DNA from: a virus
DNA length: 60,069 nucleotides
IMG/VR virus record: IMGVR_UViG_3300042884_001023
Coordinates: 1-60,069 of that record
Strand: one strand, 5' to 3'
Below, piece after piece: positions 1 to 8,885 of the stretch. Numbering within the stretch: the first letter of the stretch is position 1; each line of letters begins with the position of its first letter. Made by a program: the position numbers and the translations under genes. The notes under the pieces are model-generated. The model saw only the letters and a list, made by a program, of their open reading frames with translations, was not told where the DNA came from and made no database searches.

Positions 1-553
1 AATTGAATTCAGAAATTTCATCTTCTAAACCAACGAATTCATCTTCTTCTTCGTCCATTTCGACTTCATACATATTTTCGTATTGTTCTTCAGATTCACC
101 TAATTGGATCATGTAGTCATTATCACCGTCTTGAAGGTGGATATTTCCTCCCTCTTTTTTAACGATAATTCCATCTTCATCACCCATCGCTTTAAATACT
201 TTTAAAACTTCTTCATCTGAAGCACCTGTCATGTCGATTGTTTCGTCATCATCCATAGCCATTTCGTCATCATCCATAGCCACTTCATCATCGTCCATCA
301 TTTCATCATCATCCATAGCCATTTCATCATCATCCATAGCCACTTGATCATCATCCATCATGTCTTGATCGTCAACATCGACTTCATCATTCTCAACCTC
401 ATCTTCTTGTTCTTTCAGAGATTCTTTTACTAATTGTCTGATTTCTTCTGTCATTGTAGACTGAAGTATTCCTTTTGCATTTTCTTGTAGAGTTTCTTCC
501 AAATTTCTAATTTGAAAAAGAGCATCTTCTACTACATTTTTGTTATTTGCCAT
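1..553 (-). CDS. Acidic scaffold / prohead-core-like protein (partial, C-terminus off window)
   Basis: The reading frame starts at the ATG at 553 and runs off the left edge, so only about 184 residues are visible. The N-terminal 50 residues look helical (VVEDALFQIRNLEETLQ), followed by a very acidic stretch with tandem repeats of about eight residues of the type MDDDEVA/MDDDEMA between roughly 240 and 370. It lies directly downstream of the prohead protease in the transcribed direction, the place of the scaffold gene gp22 in T4-like phages. An acidic, helical, low-complexity protein there fits a prohead core scaffold that the protease would digest. The role is inferred from position and composition. 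A GATATTTAT motif lies about 30 bases upstream. Confidence 0.6.
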   Translation of the reverse strand, partial: MANNKNVVEDALFQIRNLEETLQENAKGILQSTMTEEIRQLVKESLKEQEDEVENDEVDVDDQDMMDDDQVAMDDDEMAMDDDEMMDDDEVAMDDDEMAMDDDETIDMTGASDEEVLKVFKAMGDEDGIIVKKEGGNIHLQDGDNDYMIQLGESEEQYENMYEVEMDEEEDEFVGLEDEISEFN

Positions 554-626
554 ACTTTTTATAAAATATTTTTCTAATAAATATCACAACAAATCAAAAA
601 AATTCATTTTTTAGATATTATGGCAC

Positions 627-660
627 AAAAAAAAGGGAAAAACTATTGTCTTTCCCCTTT
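627..660 (-). terminator. Rho-independent terminator
   Basis: On the minus strand a GGGGAAA/TTTCCC hairpin is followed by eight T. It lies between the 683-895 gene and the scaffold-like gene and should end or attenuate transcription from the head operon. Confidence 0.7.
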
Positions 661-682
661 TAAAATTTTATTCTTAGAAGTT

Positions 683-895
683 TTATCCTTCGATTACCTC
701 ATCGATTTTAGATTCAACGATAGCCGTAATTCTCCAATCCATAGAATAATTTTCGTAAACTTTTGTTACTTTCGCCTCAACATCGGTAGGTGAATAACCT
801 TTAACCAATTTCTCTTCTTTCATTTTTTTCACTTTTCCTGTGTTCTCATCAACCATATCAGTTGTGATTCTTGCTATAAAATACTTCTCATCCAT
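683..895 (-). CDS. Small DUF4494-like protein
   Basis: 70 residues. The pattern (YFIARI, a short charged turn, EEKLVKGYSPTDVEAKV, then WRITAIVES near the C-terminus) resembles the DUF4494 family of small proteins found in Bacteroidota and their phages, whose function is unknown. It sits between the protease and the scaffold-like gene, 7 bases after the protease stop, so it is probably cotranscribed with the head genes. The family match is from memory of the pattern. Confidence 0.6.
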   Translation of the reverse strand: MDEKYFIARITTDMVDENTGKVKKMKEEKLVKGYSPTDVEAKVTKVYENYSMDWRITAIVESKIDEVIEG

Positions 896-902
896 AATTT
901 TG

Positions 903-1631
903 TTATTTATCCAAATAATCGGATAATCTTTTCATTAAGTCAAGTGATTTAGAACCAGATTCACCAACATGTCGTTCAGCATTCATTTTTTTCTCCTCAT
1001 CAAGATTTTCTTCAAAGTTTAATCTTTCATTTGGTTCTTTAAAAAGATATGCTCCTGGTGTAGATGGTGAAGATACAAGGTCAAAACAAATTAATTCAAA
1101 ATCATCTTGAACTTCGTTTTGCTCACCAACTTTTTTAAGTGATCCCACACCACGAGAAGAAATACCTAAAGTAACTCCCTGACGAAGATAGTTTGCCGCT
1201 AAATCACCTTTAGTAGAAACAACACCTCTTTCATGAAACCCAGGACTTGTTAGTAATTTCAATTTACCTAACAATACAGGACCTTCCCACCATATATCAG
1301 TAATCATATGGGAAACTCTATCTAAGTCTATTAGAGAAGACTCAGGGTGGTTTAGTTCTGAAAGGGCGGTTCCTTTTTGAATCATCTTTTTATAATTCTC
1401 GGCTTCTCTTTTTAAAATCTTTTCAGGATAGATTCTTCCGTTTCTATTTGGGGTGTTATATTTTTGTAATACTGCATAAAACTCAAAAGGTTTTGAATGA
1501 TCCAACATATCACGATTCTCCCTTATCATAGATAAGTTTCTTCTTTCATTCGGATCAATATAACCCGCATCATACTCAACAAGAATTCCACGACCTGAAT
1601 CTCTTGGTCCTAATATTTTTAAATTGTCCAT
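903..1631 (-). CDS. Prohead core protease (T4 gp21-like)
   Basis: 242 residues, close to the usual length of T4-type prohead proteases. Characteristic segments are NRNGRIYPEKIL, ALSELNHPESS (candidate catalytic His), TLGISSRGVGS (candidate catalytic Ser) and SSPSTPGAYLF. The enzyme would assemble inside the prohead and cleave scaffold and cargo after hydrophobic-x-Glu. It lies upstream of the scaffold-like gene as in T4. This protease gives meaning to the hydrophobic-x-Glu junctions at the ends of the shared N-terminal tags elsewhere in the window. The C-terminal tail (GESGSKSLDLMKRLSDYL) may be removed on autoactivation. A GTATTTAT motif lies just upstream of the start. Confidence 0.9.
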   Translation of the reverse strand: MDNLKILGPRDSGRGILVEYDAGYIDPNERRNLSMIRENRDMLDHSKPFEFYAVLQKYNTPNRNGRIYPEKILKREAENYKKMIQKGTALSELNHPESSLIDLDRVSHMITDIWWEGPVLLGKLKLLTSPGFHERGVVSTKGDLAANYLRQGVTLGISSRGVGSLKKVGEQNEVQDDFELICFDLVSSPSTPGAYLFKEPNERLNFEENLDEEKKMNAERHVGESGSKSLDLMKRLSDYLDK

Positions 1632-1652
1632 TTAATATTTTCTTTATAAATA

Positions 1653-2120
1653 CTAATTAGTTTCAATTTCTTTTTTGATGGGTTTGATATTTCCTTTTTT
1701 TGTAAGGTAGAATTTGAAGTATTTGTTTTTATTCATTACGTCACCATATACTTCTTTAATTAGGGACTTGACGTATTTTTTTAATTTTGGTGATTTAAAA
1801 TCCATCGGTTCTAAAACAAATAAATTTATTTCTAAATTCATGAAGGATTTTTTTTGAAGTTGTATTCCACTTGTTCTTAAGTCTAAATCTACGATAAATT
1901 TTGTGTCAAAAACTTCTTTGTTTATGTTTTCTAAAATTGTGTGTTTTATTGATCTTGTCATATTTAAAACAACTCGATTCCAATTTTCAACTTCTTCTTT
2001 TGGTTCAACCCAACTTTGGATGTTTATAAAAATTGATTTTAAATTAGTGGAATCAATTGTTCCATAGTGTGATTTGAACGTTCTGTAACCGCTCAATTTG
2101 ATAGTTTTTCCTTTTTTCAT
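1653..2120 (-). CDS. Unknown protein in head operon
   Basis: 155 residues, basic, with no recognised domain. The N-terminus (MKKGKTIKLSGYRTFKSHYG) is lysine rich. The body alternates beta-like segments (FIVDLDLRTSG, LEINLFVLEP) and ends in KKGNIKPIKKEIETN. It lies between the protease and the 238-residue protein and is probably cotranscribed with them. Its place between portal and protease resembles that of the small prohead proteins gp67/gp68 of T4, but composition does not confirm this. Confidence 0.6.
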   Translation of the reverse strand: MKKGKTIKLSGYRTFKSHYGTIDSTNLKSIFINIQSWVEPKEEVENWNRVVLNMTRSIKHTILENINKEVFDTKFIVDLDLRTSGIQLQKKSFMNLEINLFVLEPMDFKSPKLKKYVKSLIKEVYGDVMNKNKYFKFYLTKKGNIKPIKKEIETN

Positions 2121-2202
2121 AGATTTTTTTCATACTCGAAATGTTTATTTTTAAACAATTGTAATAAATTATTATATTTATATCAACAAACTAAAAAAAC
2201 TT

Positions 2203-2391
2203 ATGTTAATTGTAGAAGTAAAAAAAGGTAATATTGAAAAGGCTTTAAAAGACCTTAAAGGAAAAGTTATTAAAACAAAACAAAATAGTGTTTTGTTTCA
2301 GAGAAAAGAATTTGTTAAACCTTCAGTAATTAAAAGGGAGGAAAACAAAAAGGCTGCTTATATTCAAAAAGTAAAATCCAAAAAGAATTAA
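2203..2391 (+). CDS. rpsU: Ribosomal protein bS21 homologue
   Basis: 62 residues. It follows the bS21 pattern: MLIVEVKKGNIEKALKDLK, a basic middle with Lys-Thr and Arg-Lys pairs, then RKEFVKPSVIKREENKKAAY and a lysine-rich tail. bS21 is a small-subunit protein next to the anti-Shine-Dalgarno end of 16S rRNA, and homologues are known from metagenomic phages. It is the only plus-strand gene in the first 11 kb. An ATATTTATA motif lies about 30 bases upstream. Its stop overlaps by four bases the end of the convergent 238-residue gene. The likely role is exchange into host ribosomes to shift initiation towards phage mRNAs. Confidence 0.85.
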   Translation: MLIVEVKKGNIEKALKDLKGKVIKTKQNSVLFQRKEFVKPSVIKREENKKAAYIQKVKSKKN

Positions 2392-3104
2392 AGTCCTTCG
2401 TTAAGTTGTTTTAACTTATAATAATTCAGTTCTGAAAATGATTCTGTTTGCAATCTTGTTAACACTTGATTTATAGTTGAGATTGTTTCAGAATCGGTTT
2501 CGTTATTTTTTTGATCTTCCAATTTTGAAATAACGTCTTCTTTTTGAGAGTTATAGTTTTCAATTAAAGTTTCTTTTGGGGTATTTAAAATCACTTTCAA
2601 TTCTTTTCTTTCTGATTCTGTTAGAGAAGAAATGAATTTAGATATGGTTTTGTTTGCCACAGAAACCATAGATTTTAATGGAACTTTTATCACCTCATCA
2701 GTTTTATTTTCTTTTTGAGTTAATCCCTCTAAAATCATTTTTTTACTTTTGATTTTATTTTCAAGAGTCAAAACACTTGTGGAAAATAAATTATCAATTT
2801 TTTCATAATTATTTTCACATTTCTGATGACCAGCCCAAGCATTTAATTCTCTTAAGTGTAGTGGGTTAACTTTGTTGATCAAATTTTCATAAGCCACGAT
2901 TGACTCATTTATGAATTCGTTTGCAACATTTTCTGAAAGTCCTTTTTTATTTGACAACTCATCATATAAGAAAAAAAGTTTTGCAATGTTTTTATTTTTC
3001 AAAACCAATTCTTCAAAAATAAAAATATTTTCTTTAAATGAATTTTTTTTGTATGACTCAACTAGTTGATTTTCTATTTTTGATTTTAATTCTCCGACTT
3101 TCAT
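2388..3104 (-). CDS. Unknown helical head-module protein
   Basis: 238 residues, rich in Lys, Glu, Asn and Ser, and predicted to be almost wholly helical, with no signal peptide or membrane segment. It lies between the portal-side genes and the protease, with a GATATTTAT motif upstream. The start at 3104 is the only one consistent with that motif. Helical proteins here in T4-like phages are often prohead-core components, but no motif supports a specific name. Confidence 0.6.
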   Translation of the reverse strand: MKVGELKSKIENQLVESYKKNSFKENIFIFEELVLKNKNIAKLFFLYDELSNKKGLSENVANEFINESIVAYENLINKVNPLHLRELNAWAGHQKCENNYEKIDNLFSTSVLTLENKIKSKKMILEGLTQKENKTDEVIKVPLKSMVSVANKTISKFISSLTESERKELKVILNTPKETLIENYNSQKEDVISKLEDQKNNETDSETISTINQVLTRLQTESFSELNYYKLKQLNEGL

Positions 3105-3126
3105 TTTTTTTGTTTTATAATAAATA

Positions 3127-3573
3127 TCAACTAAGTTTGTTTATTTCATCTATTTCCGTTTCAGCAGTTTCTTCATCAAATTCCTCTCGGTCAATCATTT
3201 CACCATTCCACCAATCGCCACCACCAAACCAAGAGATAAAATCATCAACATCATCCTCGTCATCTAAATAAGTTTCATGAGTATTTTTCCAATATTCTCT
3301 AATACTAATAGTAGCATATCTTTTTGTGATAATTTCGTATTCGTGTAATGTTGGTAATTTAAGTTCTTCTGTTAAAAAATTTGGATTTTCTCTATAAAGA
3401 GCGAAAATAAAATCAATATCTTGACCTCTATCCACCATTCCAATATCATCAAAAATTTCTTTTATAACTTTTTGGTTATGATATGAAATCAAACTTGTCT
3501 TATCGAGACTTTCATTCATTCTTTTTAGAATAAACTTTAAATTTTTTTGTGGTAGTTTTTCTAATTTACTCAT
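3127..3573 (-). CDS. Unknown acidic protein, paralogue of the 43.6 kb gene
   Basis: 148 residues. The middle (DFIFALYRENPNF, KLPTLHEYEI, then an Arg/Tyr-rich helix ending WKNTHETY) matches the 158-residue product of 43569-44045 (TFIIYILLENPEF, KRPKLRSYEI, then LNTYDSY). Both end in a very acidic tail with Trp residues, here FISWFGGGDWW. The two are clear paralogues of unknown function. This copy is 11 bases downstream of the portal frame, with CTAATATTTATTAAC directly before the ATG. Confidence 0.7.
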   Translation of the reverse strand: MSKLEKLPQKNLKFILKRMNESLDKTSLISYHNQKVIKEIFDDIGMVDRGQDIDFIFALYRENPNFLTEELKLPTLHEYEIITKRYATISIREYWKNTHETYLDDEDDVDDFISWFGGGDWWNGEMIDREEFDEETAETEIDEINKLS

Positions 3574-3584
3574 GTTAATAAATA

Positions 3585-5396
3585 TTAGTCACCAAGAAGT
3601 TTATTTAACTCATCTTCCATTAACCCTAAAGATCCATTAACTTTTTGAAAGTCCAAAAATTCATCTTCGTCAAAATCATCATTTAATGATTCTAATATTA
3701 ATTTATTTTTTTCTTTTCTATCTGAAGATTCAGGAATTGGTGGTGATCCACCCGCTTCAGGTCCTGGAGGTGGAGGTGGTGCTCCTCCTTCTGCCGGTGC
3801 TCCTCCTTCTGCTGGAGGTGCCCCTGCACCTGCGGTAGATCCTGTAACAGGTTTATATAACTTATCTACGGTGTTAAATATTCCTGTGCTTGTAATGATT
3901 GTTGCCGTATTATCTAACTCAGCAGAAACCGCTCTTTCCATTCTAATTTGTTGAAGTTCCAATTTGATTTCATCATCAGAGAACCCAAAGATATGTTTTT
4001 TAGCCCATGTTGCAGATGTTGGTTGAATTGATTTGGCAATTTCACCGACCATATCTTTATACAGAGTCACTTTTTCTTTCCAAACATCAATCATTAAAAG
4101 ATCCGCCTGTTTAGAAGGATTTGTAAGTTGTAAAGTAAAGTTTGATAACTCGTCTTCAAACCCCATCAAAAATAAGTGAATAATCGCAATTTTATTTAAC
4201 TCAGCCAATGCTGATTTTTGAATTCTATTAATCGTTCTTGCAAAACGAATATCCAATAATGATAAGTTTTTACCATCACCAACAGGTTCTTCAAAACCTA
4301 AATAAGCCTTAGGTATACGAAGTGCTGTAACAAGTTTCTTTTGAATATATTCAATATCTGCAATTTCAGATAAATTTGTTCCACCAGGTAAAGTATCAAT
4401 AGGACTTCCCTGTGTTGCATCACGAACAGGAATAAAATAATCTTGATCCACGGCCATTTGATTAAATCTTAAATCAACATTTCCTGTTTTTCTATCAACA
4501 ACTTGATCTCTTTTAAATTTGTTTGCAACCCTTTGAACGTAAGCTTCAACATCCTTGTCATCCATGTTTCCAACAAATACTTTAAATACCCTTCTTTCAG
4601 GGGCTCTTGATGTTCTATAGATTAACATCGCATCTTCAGCCAAAACTAATTGTTTCCAAATACGACGAGCTTTTTCTAACATTGAGGTTCCATAAGGAAG
4701 TTTTCTATCATCACCCAATAATCTAAAGTGTGCAACCTCCCAAGTGTTGAATTCAGCATCTCTTGCTTTCCATGCAAACTTTAAAGCCTTTCTATTGATG
4801 TTGATAGTCGCACTATAAGTTTTAGAATCAACACCCCTTTCAAGTCTTTCAATTTCAATATTTGGTAGTTGTAAACAACCAGTAACTCCTTTTTCGTGGT
4901 CTAATTTTAAATAAACAAAATTATCACCATACTTACACATGTTTCTAATCCACATTGGTAAGTTGGTGTTAATATCTAATACATTAACAAATAAATCAAC
5001 TAATATACTTTTAATTCTTTTTGACTCTGAATAAACCTGTAATATATAACCATTGGCATCAGGAGTTGTTGATTCCTCAGCGTAGATGTCCAAAGCCGTT
5101 GAGATCTCAGGAGTATATTCCATAGATTCATAATCATAAAACGCAGCCAATCTTGTTGGTTCATAATAAACCGCCTGTGTATATAGATTATTCTCAACTT
5201 TAGCCCAATTGGTGCTAAGATATAACGATTGTTGATTTTGTAACTTGGCTCTTTCGTATTCAGCCTTGTCTTGAGTTTTTAAAAGTTCTTTTTTATCTAA
5301 CTTGTAATCTGGTTGTCCTTGACCTAATGTTGAATCGGGTCCAAATGTCTTGGATAACCTTTGCCAAACCGTCAGATTTTGATTATTATTTTCCAT
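3585..5396 (-). CDS. Portal vertex protein (T4 gp20-like)
   Basis: 603 residues, near the size of T4-type portals. Recognisable segments include YYEPTRLAAFYDYESMEYTP, EISTALDIYAEEST, GDNFVYLKLD, LPYGTSMLEKARRIWKQL, MLIYRTSRAPERRVF, and FARTINRIQKSALAELNKI near residue 400. These follow the gp20 pattern of wing, stem and clip. The C-terminal 80 residues include a Gly/Ala/Pro-rich linker (GAPPAEGGAPAEGG) and an acidic end. Portals form the dodecameric DNA gate and nucleate prohead assembly. It lies downstream of the terminase, as in T4 (17-18-19-20), but without tail tube and sheath genes between. GAAATATTTATT precedes the start. Confidence 0.93.
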   Translation of the reverse strand: MENNNQNLTVWQRLSKTFGPDSTLGQGQPDYKLDKKELLKTQDKAEYERAKLQNQQSLYLSTNWAKVENNLYTQAVYYEPTRLAAFYDYESMEYTPEISTALDIYAEESTTPDANGYILQVYSESKRIKSILVDLFVNVLDINTNLPMWIRNMCKYGDNFVYLKLDHEKGVTGCLQLPNIEIERLERGVDSKTYSATININRKALKFAWKARDAEFNTWEVAHFRLLGDDRKLPYGTSMLEKARRIWKQLVLAEDAMLIYRTSRAPERRVFKVFVGNMDDKDVEAYVQRVANKFKRDQVVDRKTGNVDLRFNQMAVDQDYFIPVRDATQGSPIDTLPGGTNLSEIADIEYIQKKLVTALRIPKAYLGFEEPVGDGKNLSLLDIRFARTINRIQKSALAELNKIAIIHLFLMGFEDELSNFTLQLTNPSKQADLLMIDVWKEKVTLYKDMVGEIAKSIQPTSATWAKKHIFGFSDDEIKLELQQIRMERAVSAELDNTATIITSTGIFNTVDKLYKPVTGSTAGAGAPPAEGGAPAEGGAPPPPPGPEAGGSPPIPESSDRKEKNKLILESLNDDFDEDEFLDFQKVNGSLGLMEDELNKLLGD

Positions 5397-5448
5397 ATTA
5401 ATAATTTAACTATAGAAATAAATATTTCAATAGTTAATTATGGCACAA

Positions 5449-5814
5449 CTAATACATTAAGTATTCATTTGTATTAACAGATATGTAGGTATTGACACCT
5501 ACAATAATTGCATCTAATAACTCAGGTGTAGATGTAGAACTTGGTGTAGGTGTAGGTGTTGGAGTTGGGGTTCCAGTATTGGTTGGTGTTATTGTTGGGG
5601 TTACTGATGGTGTTACTGATGGTGTTATTGTTGGGGTTACACTTGGAGTGGGGGTTGGTGATGCGGGAATTGAATCAATAGTAGGTTCTGCAGGTCTACT
5701 TTTCATAGAAAAGGTATTTGGAAAAACTTTTTGACCAATAGTTTGTTGACCTTCGACAATTAATCTCGAACCATTTGCAATTCTTCCTGACCTTTTTCTA
5801 AAATCTAAACCCAT
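5449..5814 (-). CDS. Ser/Thr/Pro-repeat structural protein
   Basis: 121 residues from the ATG at 5814, which follows the terminase stop by two bases; an upstream ATG at 5844 would overlap the terminase. The N-terminus is basic (GLDFRKRSGRIANGS). The middle is a linker of Thr-Pro, Ser-Val and Thr-Ile repeats (for example TPSVTPSVTPTITP), followed by a hydrophobic end (ELLDAIIVGVNTYISV). The repeats suggest an extended stalk. Between terminase and portal it could be a neck, connector or capsid-decoration protein; the sequence gives no firm identity. Confidence 0.6.
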   Translation of the reverse strand: MGLDFRKRSGRIANGSRLIVEGQQTIGQKVFPNTFSMKSRPAEPTIDSIPASPTPTPSVTPTITPSVTPSVTPTITPTNTGTPTPTPTPTPSSTSTPELLDAIIVGVNTYISVNTNEYLMY

Positions 5815-5816
5815 CG

Positions 5817-7595
5817 TTATTTGATTAATCCTCCAAATAACCAACCATAAGTTTGATAATCATTTCTGGTTGGACCATTATTTTGTAATCCCGCTCTTTC
5901 CCTTAACATATTATCGTTAGGGATCACAGGGTTAAAGTGTGCTTCTTTTCCCACTGATTCGTTATTAACTACAGCCCAAGAGTCAATCATAGATTTCGCT
6001 TGTTCGGTTGCTTTTTCCAACTTTGAAAAAGATGCTTCGGCAATATAGATTGCCATAGAAATTCCCATAATCAAATCGTCATGTTGTCCTTTTTGATGAT
6101 CAGGTCTTCCATTAATATATACAAAAGTATTCATTTCATTATATAAACGAACACTTTTTAATTTAAATTTGTGTCTAACGGCCTCCTCAAAAGCCGCAAT
6201 AATTTGAACTCTTTTATTGTTAAAGTTTAACCCTGGTATTTTTTCCACAGAACTTTTGTTTGTTGACCACGGATTAAATGCGTCAACACCATCAACATAT
6301 AAACTTTTATAACCAAGTTCTTGCATTTTTCTAACCGTAGTGATTCCCATACCTCCAGTTATATCGACAACAACAAACGCATTATACATCATACCCCACT
6401 TATATGCAACTTCCGCTAAAGTATCAGGTGGTATTTTCCCAACATATTCCAATACTTGTTCTCTTTCATCAAAATCTATAATTTGAATTGACGAAAAGTC
6501 TTCACTATCACCACGGGAAACATCGACACCCATAATGTATTTATGACCTTCAACAGGTTCTTTCCAAATCCAAAGAGAATTACCCATTAATTTAGATGGT
6601 GGGTCTTGTAAAAAATTATTTTTAATATCTTCTAATTGTTTATTATCAAATACGTTGTCACCTGAACCTAAAAATTCACAATTTAACTCTTGGTTAATTT
6701 TTCTTTTATCATATTTAAGTTTTTTAACCATTTTTTCATACCAAGATGAACATGGTTTGTATCCTTGATTAAAGAAATGTTGTAACTCTTGATAATCTCT
6801 ACTATATGGATCTACATGTGCGAAAGATATATTCTTTGAGGTGTCAAAATCATCGATATTAAGTAAATAATGAATTAAATCGTCAGTTGGGACTAAATAA
6901 AGATCTTTTGCGTATCTTGGATCTCTATACCAATACATTTCAGAGATTTTAAAGTTATTCATCCCTTTTAATGACTGATCGTATATTTCATAATAAATTG
7001 GGTCGTATCCGTTTGGTGTAGAAACTACAATTACCTTACCCCCTGTGGATAAGGACGCCATACAAGCAGCCCAGAAATCACTATCAGCCTCAATAAACGC
7101 CGCCTCATCAAATACAAGAATCGTGGGGGTAAATCCACGAAGTGCATCTTTTGATGTTGCAACCGCCTTAACCTCAGATCCATTAGTTAGTTTGTAATGT
7201 CTTTGTGAGTTTTTTTCTGCCGCAAATCCTGCACCAACCCAACCAGGCCATTGATCAACAAAGGCTCTAATCTTATTTGCCATCTCCATTGACGTATCAA
7301 GTTTGTTGGCGATAATTAGAATTTTTTCAGGTTGAGTTTTTTTAGCGAAAACTAATCTTTTAGAAATCCAAGCCGCTGTTACAGTAGAAACTCCAGCCTG
7401 TCTATATTTTAATGCAATATTTTCTTCGTAATCTTCATAATCTTTTAAAAGAGAAATCTGATCAGGAAACAATTCTAACGGCACGTATTTAGACACCGTA
7501 TTATCGTATGTTTGTAAATACGTTCTAAGTGCGTATGGAGTATCACTCATACACTTAGCATATTCAATTAAAACTTGTTCTTTAGATAAACCCAT
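5817..7595 (-). CDS. Terminase large subunit (T4 gp17-like)
   Basis: 592 residues with the two expected parts. The ATPase half has KYRQAGVST near residues 63-71 as its Walker A variant, TILVFDEAAFIE as Walker B with the catalytic Glu, and VVSTPNG as the coupling motif. The nuclease half has IMGVDVSRGDSEDFS, VVVDITGGMG and QHDDLIMGISMAIY, carrying the acidic metal-binding residues of an RNase H fold. It would package DNA through the portal and cut concatemers. It is the upstream member of the terminase-linker-portal block, with GATATTTATAA before the start. Confidence 0.94.
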   Translation of the reverse strand: MGLSKEQVLIEYAKCMSDTPYALRTYLQTYDNTVSKYVPLELFPDQISLLKDYEDYEENIALKYRQAGVSTVTAAWISKRLVFAKKTQPEKILIIANKLDTSMEMANKIRAFVDQWPGWVGAGFAAEKNSQRHYKLTNGSEVKAVATSKDALRGFTPTILVFDEAAFIEADSDFWAACMASLSTGGKVIVVSTPNGYDPIYYEIYDQSLKGMNNFKISEMYWYRDPRYAKDLYLVPTDDLIHYLLNIDDFDTSKNISFAHVDPYSRDYQELQHFFNQGYKPCSSWYEKMVKKLKYDKRKINQELNCEFLGSGDNVFDNKQLEDIKNNFLQDPPSKLMGNSLWIWKEPVEGHKYIMGVDVSRGDSEDFSSIQIIDFDEREQVLEYVGKIPPDTLAEVAYKWGMMYNAFVVVDITGGMGITTVRKMQELGYKSLYVDGVDAFNPWSTNKSSVEKIPGLNFNNKRVQIIAAFEEAVRHKFKLKSVRLYNEMNTFVYINGRPDHQKGQHDDLIMGISMAIYIAEASFSKLEKATEQAKSMIDSWAVVNNESVGKEAHFNPVIPNDNMLRERAGLQNNGPTRNDYQTYGWLFGGLIK

Positions 7596-7627
7596 TTATT
7601 ATAAATATCAATTTGGGTTTTTTATTA

Positions 7628-8488
7628 TTATTTTGATGTTTTCCCTATTGAATATAATTTTCCGATTGGTAATTCCATAGGAGCTTCATCTGAAAACATA
7701 GTCATTTTCTTTGGTCTACGAATTATCATAGACTTAGATTTTTTCTTTAATGTTTCGATTAAATCTTTTTTTGACATTTTTGCGTCTATGTTTTCATCAA
7801 CAATTTGGGAAATTTTTTCTTCTAAAAATTTTTGTAAATTTTCTTTAGTTTCCTTTTTTTTGTATTTCACAGTTTTTTCGGGGTGTTTTTTTTCTGGCAT
7901 ATCTTTGTATTGTTTTTTTGACGTTGAGTCTGAAAACTCTTTTGCCATTTTACACCATTTACAGTTTTTAGAAGAACACTTATTACAACGAGCCCAAAAT
8001 AAACCTTGTTGTGCTTTAGATTCGAATTTTTCATTAATCTCAGATTCTGCCATACCCATCATTGATCTATCTTCACCTGAATCATCACCCATACCATCAT
8101 CTTGCATAGATGTTTCATCATGTGGTGCTTGTTGACCAGTATATTCTTGTGAAACGTCTTTTGAAAAAACATTTTGTGATGTTACTGAATCTTCTTCGTC
8201 TTCTCTAACCTCACCTTCGGTTGGTGTTGCTTTAATACCCGTTGCGGTTTTTTGTATAACCATTTTCTTTCCTGGAACTTCAGGAATTGTAGTTCCTTTT
8301 TCTAAATCAGAGTTAGGAATTTCATAAGTTGTGGTTACTTTTTGAGTTACAGCTTCTTTATTTTCCGACTTTTTCATCTTTTTAAACTTTTCGACTAATA
8401 GTCTAAATTGATTGTTGGACAATGAACTAATTGTTTTTGAAGACAGTCCATTCTCAATTAAAAATAAAATATTTTTTTTAGTTTTCAT
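7628..8488 (-). CDS. Unknown structural protein with Cys-rich centre
   Basis: 286 residues. The N-terminus resembles the window's tag sequences (KKNILFLIENGLSSKTI), followed by a disordered acidic stretch rich in Asp, Met and Gln. The centre holds KAQQGLFWARCNKCSSKNC with a further CKWCK, five cysteines that could bind zinc. A KAQQ-aromatic segment of this kind occurs in several phage structural proteins. The C-terminal part is basic and helical (DLIETLKKKSKSMIIRRPKK). It overlaps the next gene by 11 bases, implying translational coupling within the head operon. Confidence 0.6.
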   Translation of the reverse strand: MKTKKNILFLIENGLSSKTISSLSNNQFRLLVEKFKKMKKSENKEAVTQKVTTTYEIPNSDLEKGTTIPEVPGKKMVIQKTATGIKATPTEGEVREDEEDSVTSQNVFSKDVSQEYTGQQAPHDETSMQDDGMGDDSGEDRSMMGMAESEINEKFESKAQQGLFWARCNKCSSKNCKWCKMAKEFSDSTSKKQYKDMPEKKHPEKTVKYKKKETKENLQKFLEEKISQIVDENIDAKMSKKDLIETLKKKSKSMIIRRPKKMTMFSDEAPMELPIGKLYSIGKTSK

Positions 8489-8885
8489 AAACTACTTTTT
8501 TTTCAAACTCTAATACTATATCTCTTTCATATAGTTTGTTTTTTACTTCTTCTTCAGATTCTCCAAAATGAAAAACTAAACGTTTTACTAACGAGAAATC
8601 AATGTTATCGGTCTCAACCTCCCAACCCATCGCAATAACCCCATCCATAGAATCAATTAAAGAAAACACATCTGAATTTTGAACCAAATCAAAACTAACA
8701 TCTTCGTTAATTAATGTCCCAACCTTTTTAATGTATTCTAAATCAGGTGGTGATGGATAACCATTAGCAGGTTTTGATTCCCAATTTTCACCAAATACTT
8801 CTAAAGTATCTGAAAAAATAAATTCATAAATGTTATCACCTTTATAGTTAGGTCCCAATCCGTTAATATAAATCAATCGATTCAT
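8478..8885 (-). CDS. Unknown head-operon protein
   Basis: 135 residues, acidic. The sequence starts MNRLIYINGLGPNYKGDNIYEF, has FSDTLEVFGENW and a Trp/Met-rich patch (VIAMGWEVE), and ends in a charged helix. Start and stop both overlap neighbours by a few bases (ATGA-type junction upstream, 11 bases downstream), so the three genes from 10327 to 7628 are probably translated as a coupled set. No domain recognised. Its place suggests a virion or assembly role. Confidence 0.65.
   Translation of the reverse strand: MNRLIYINGLGPNYKGDNIYEFIFSDTLEVFGENWESKPANGYPSPPDLEYIKKVGTLINEDVSFDLVQNSDVFSLIDSMDGVIAMGWEVETDNIDFSLVKRLVFHFGESEEEVKNKLYERDIVLEFEKKVVYEN

Noticed and set aside
240-370. Short regular repeats resembling a CRISPR array
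   Set aside because: The repeats are in frame, contiguous without unique spacers, and encode an acidic repeat in a long open frame.
5492-5734. Plus-strand open frame of Val/Gly repeats
   Set aside because: It is the antisense of the Thr/Pro-repeat gene; three-base periodicity and position favour the minus-strand gene between terminase and portal.
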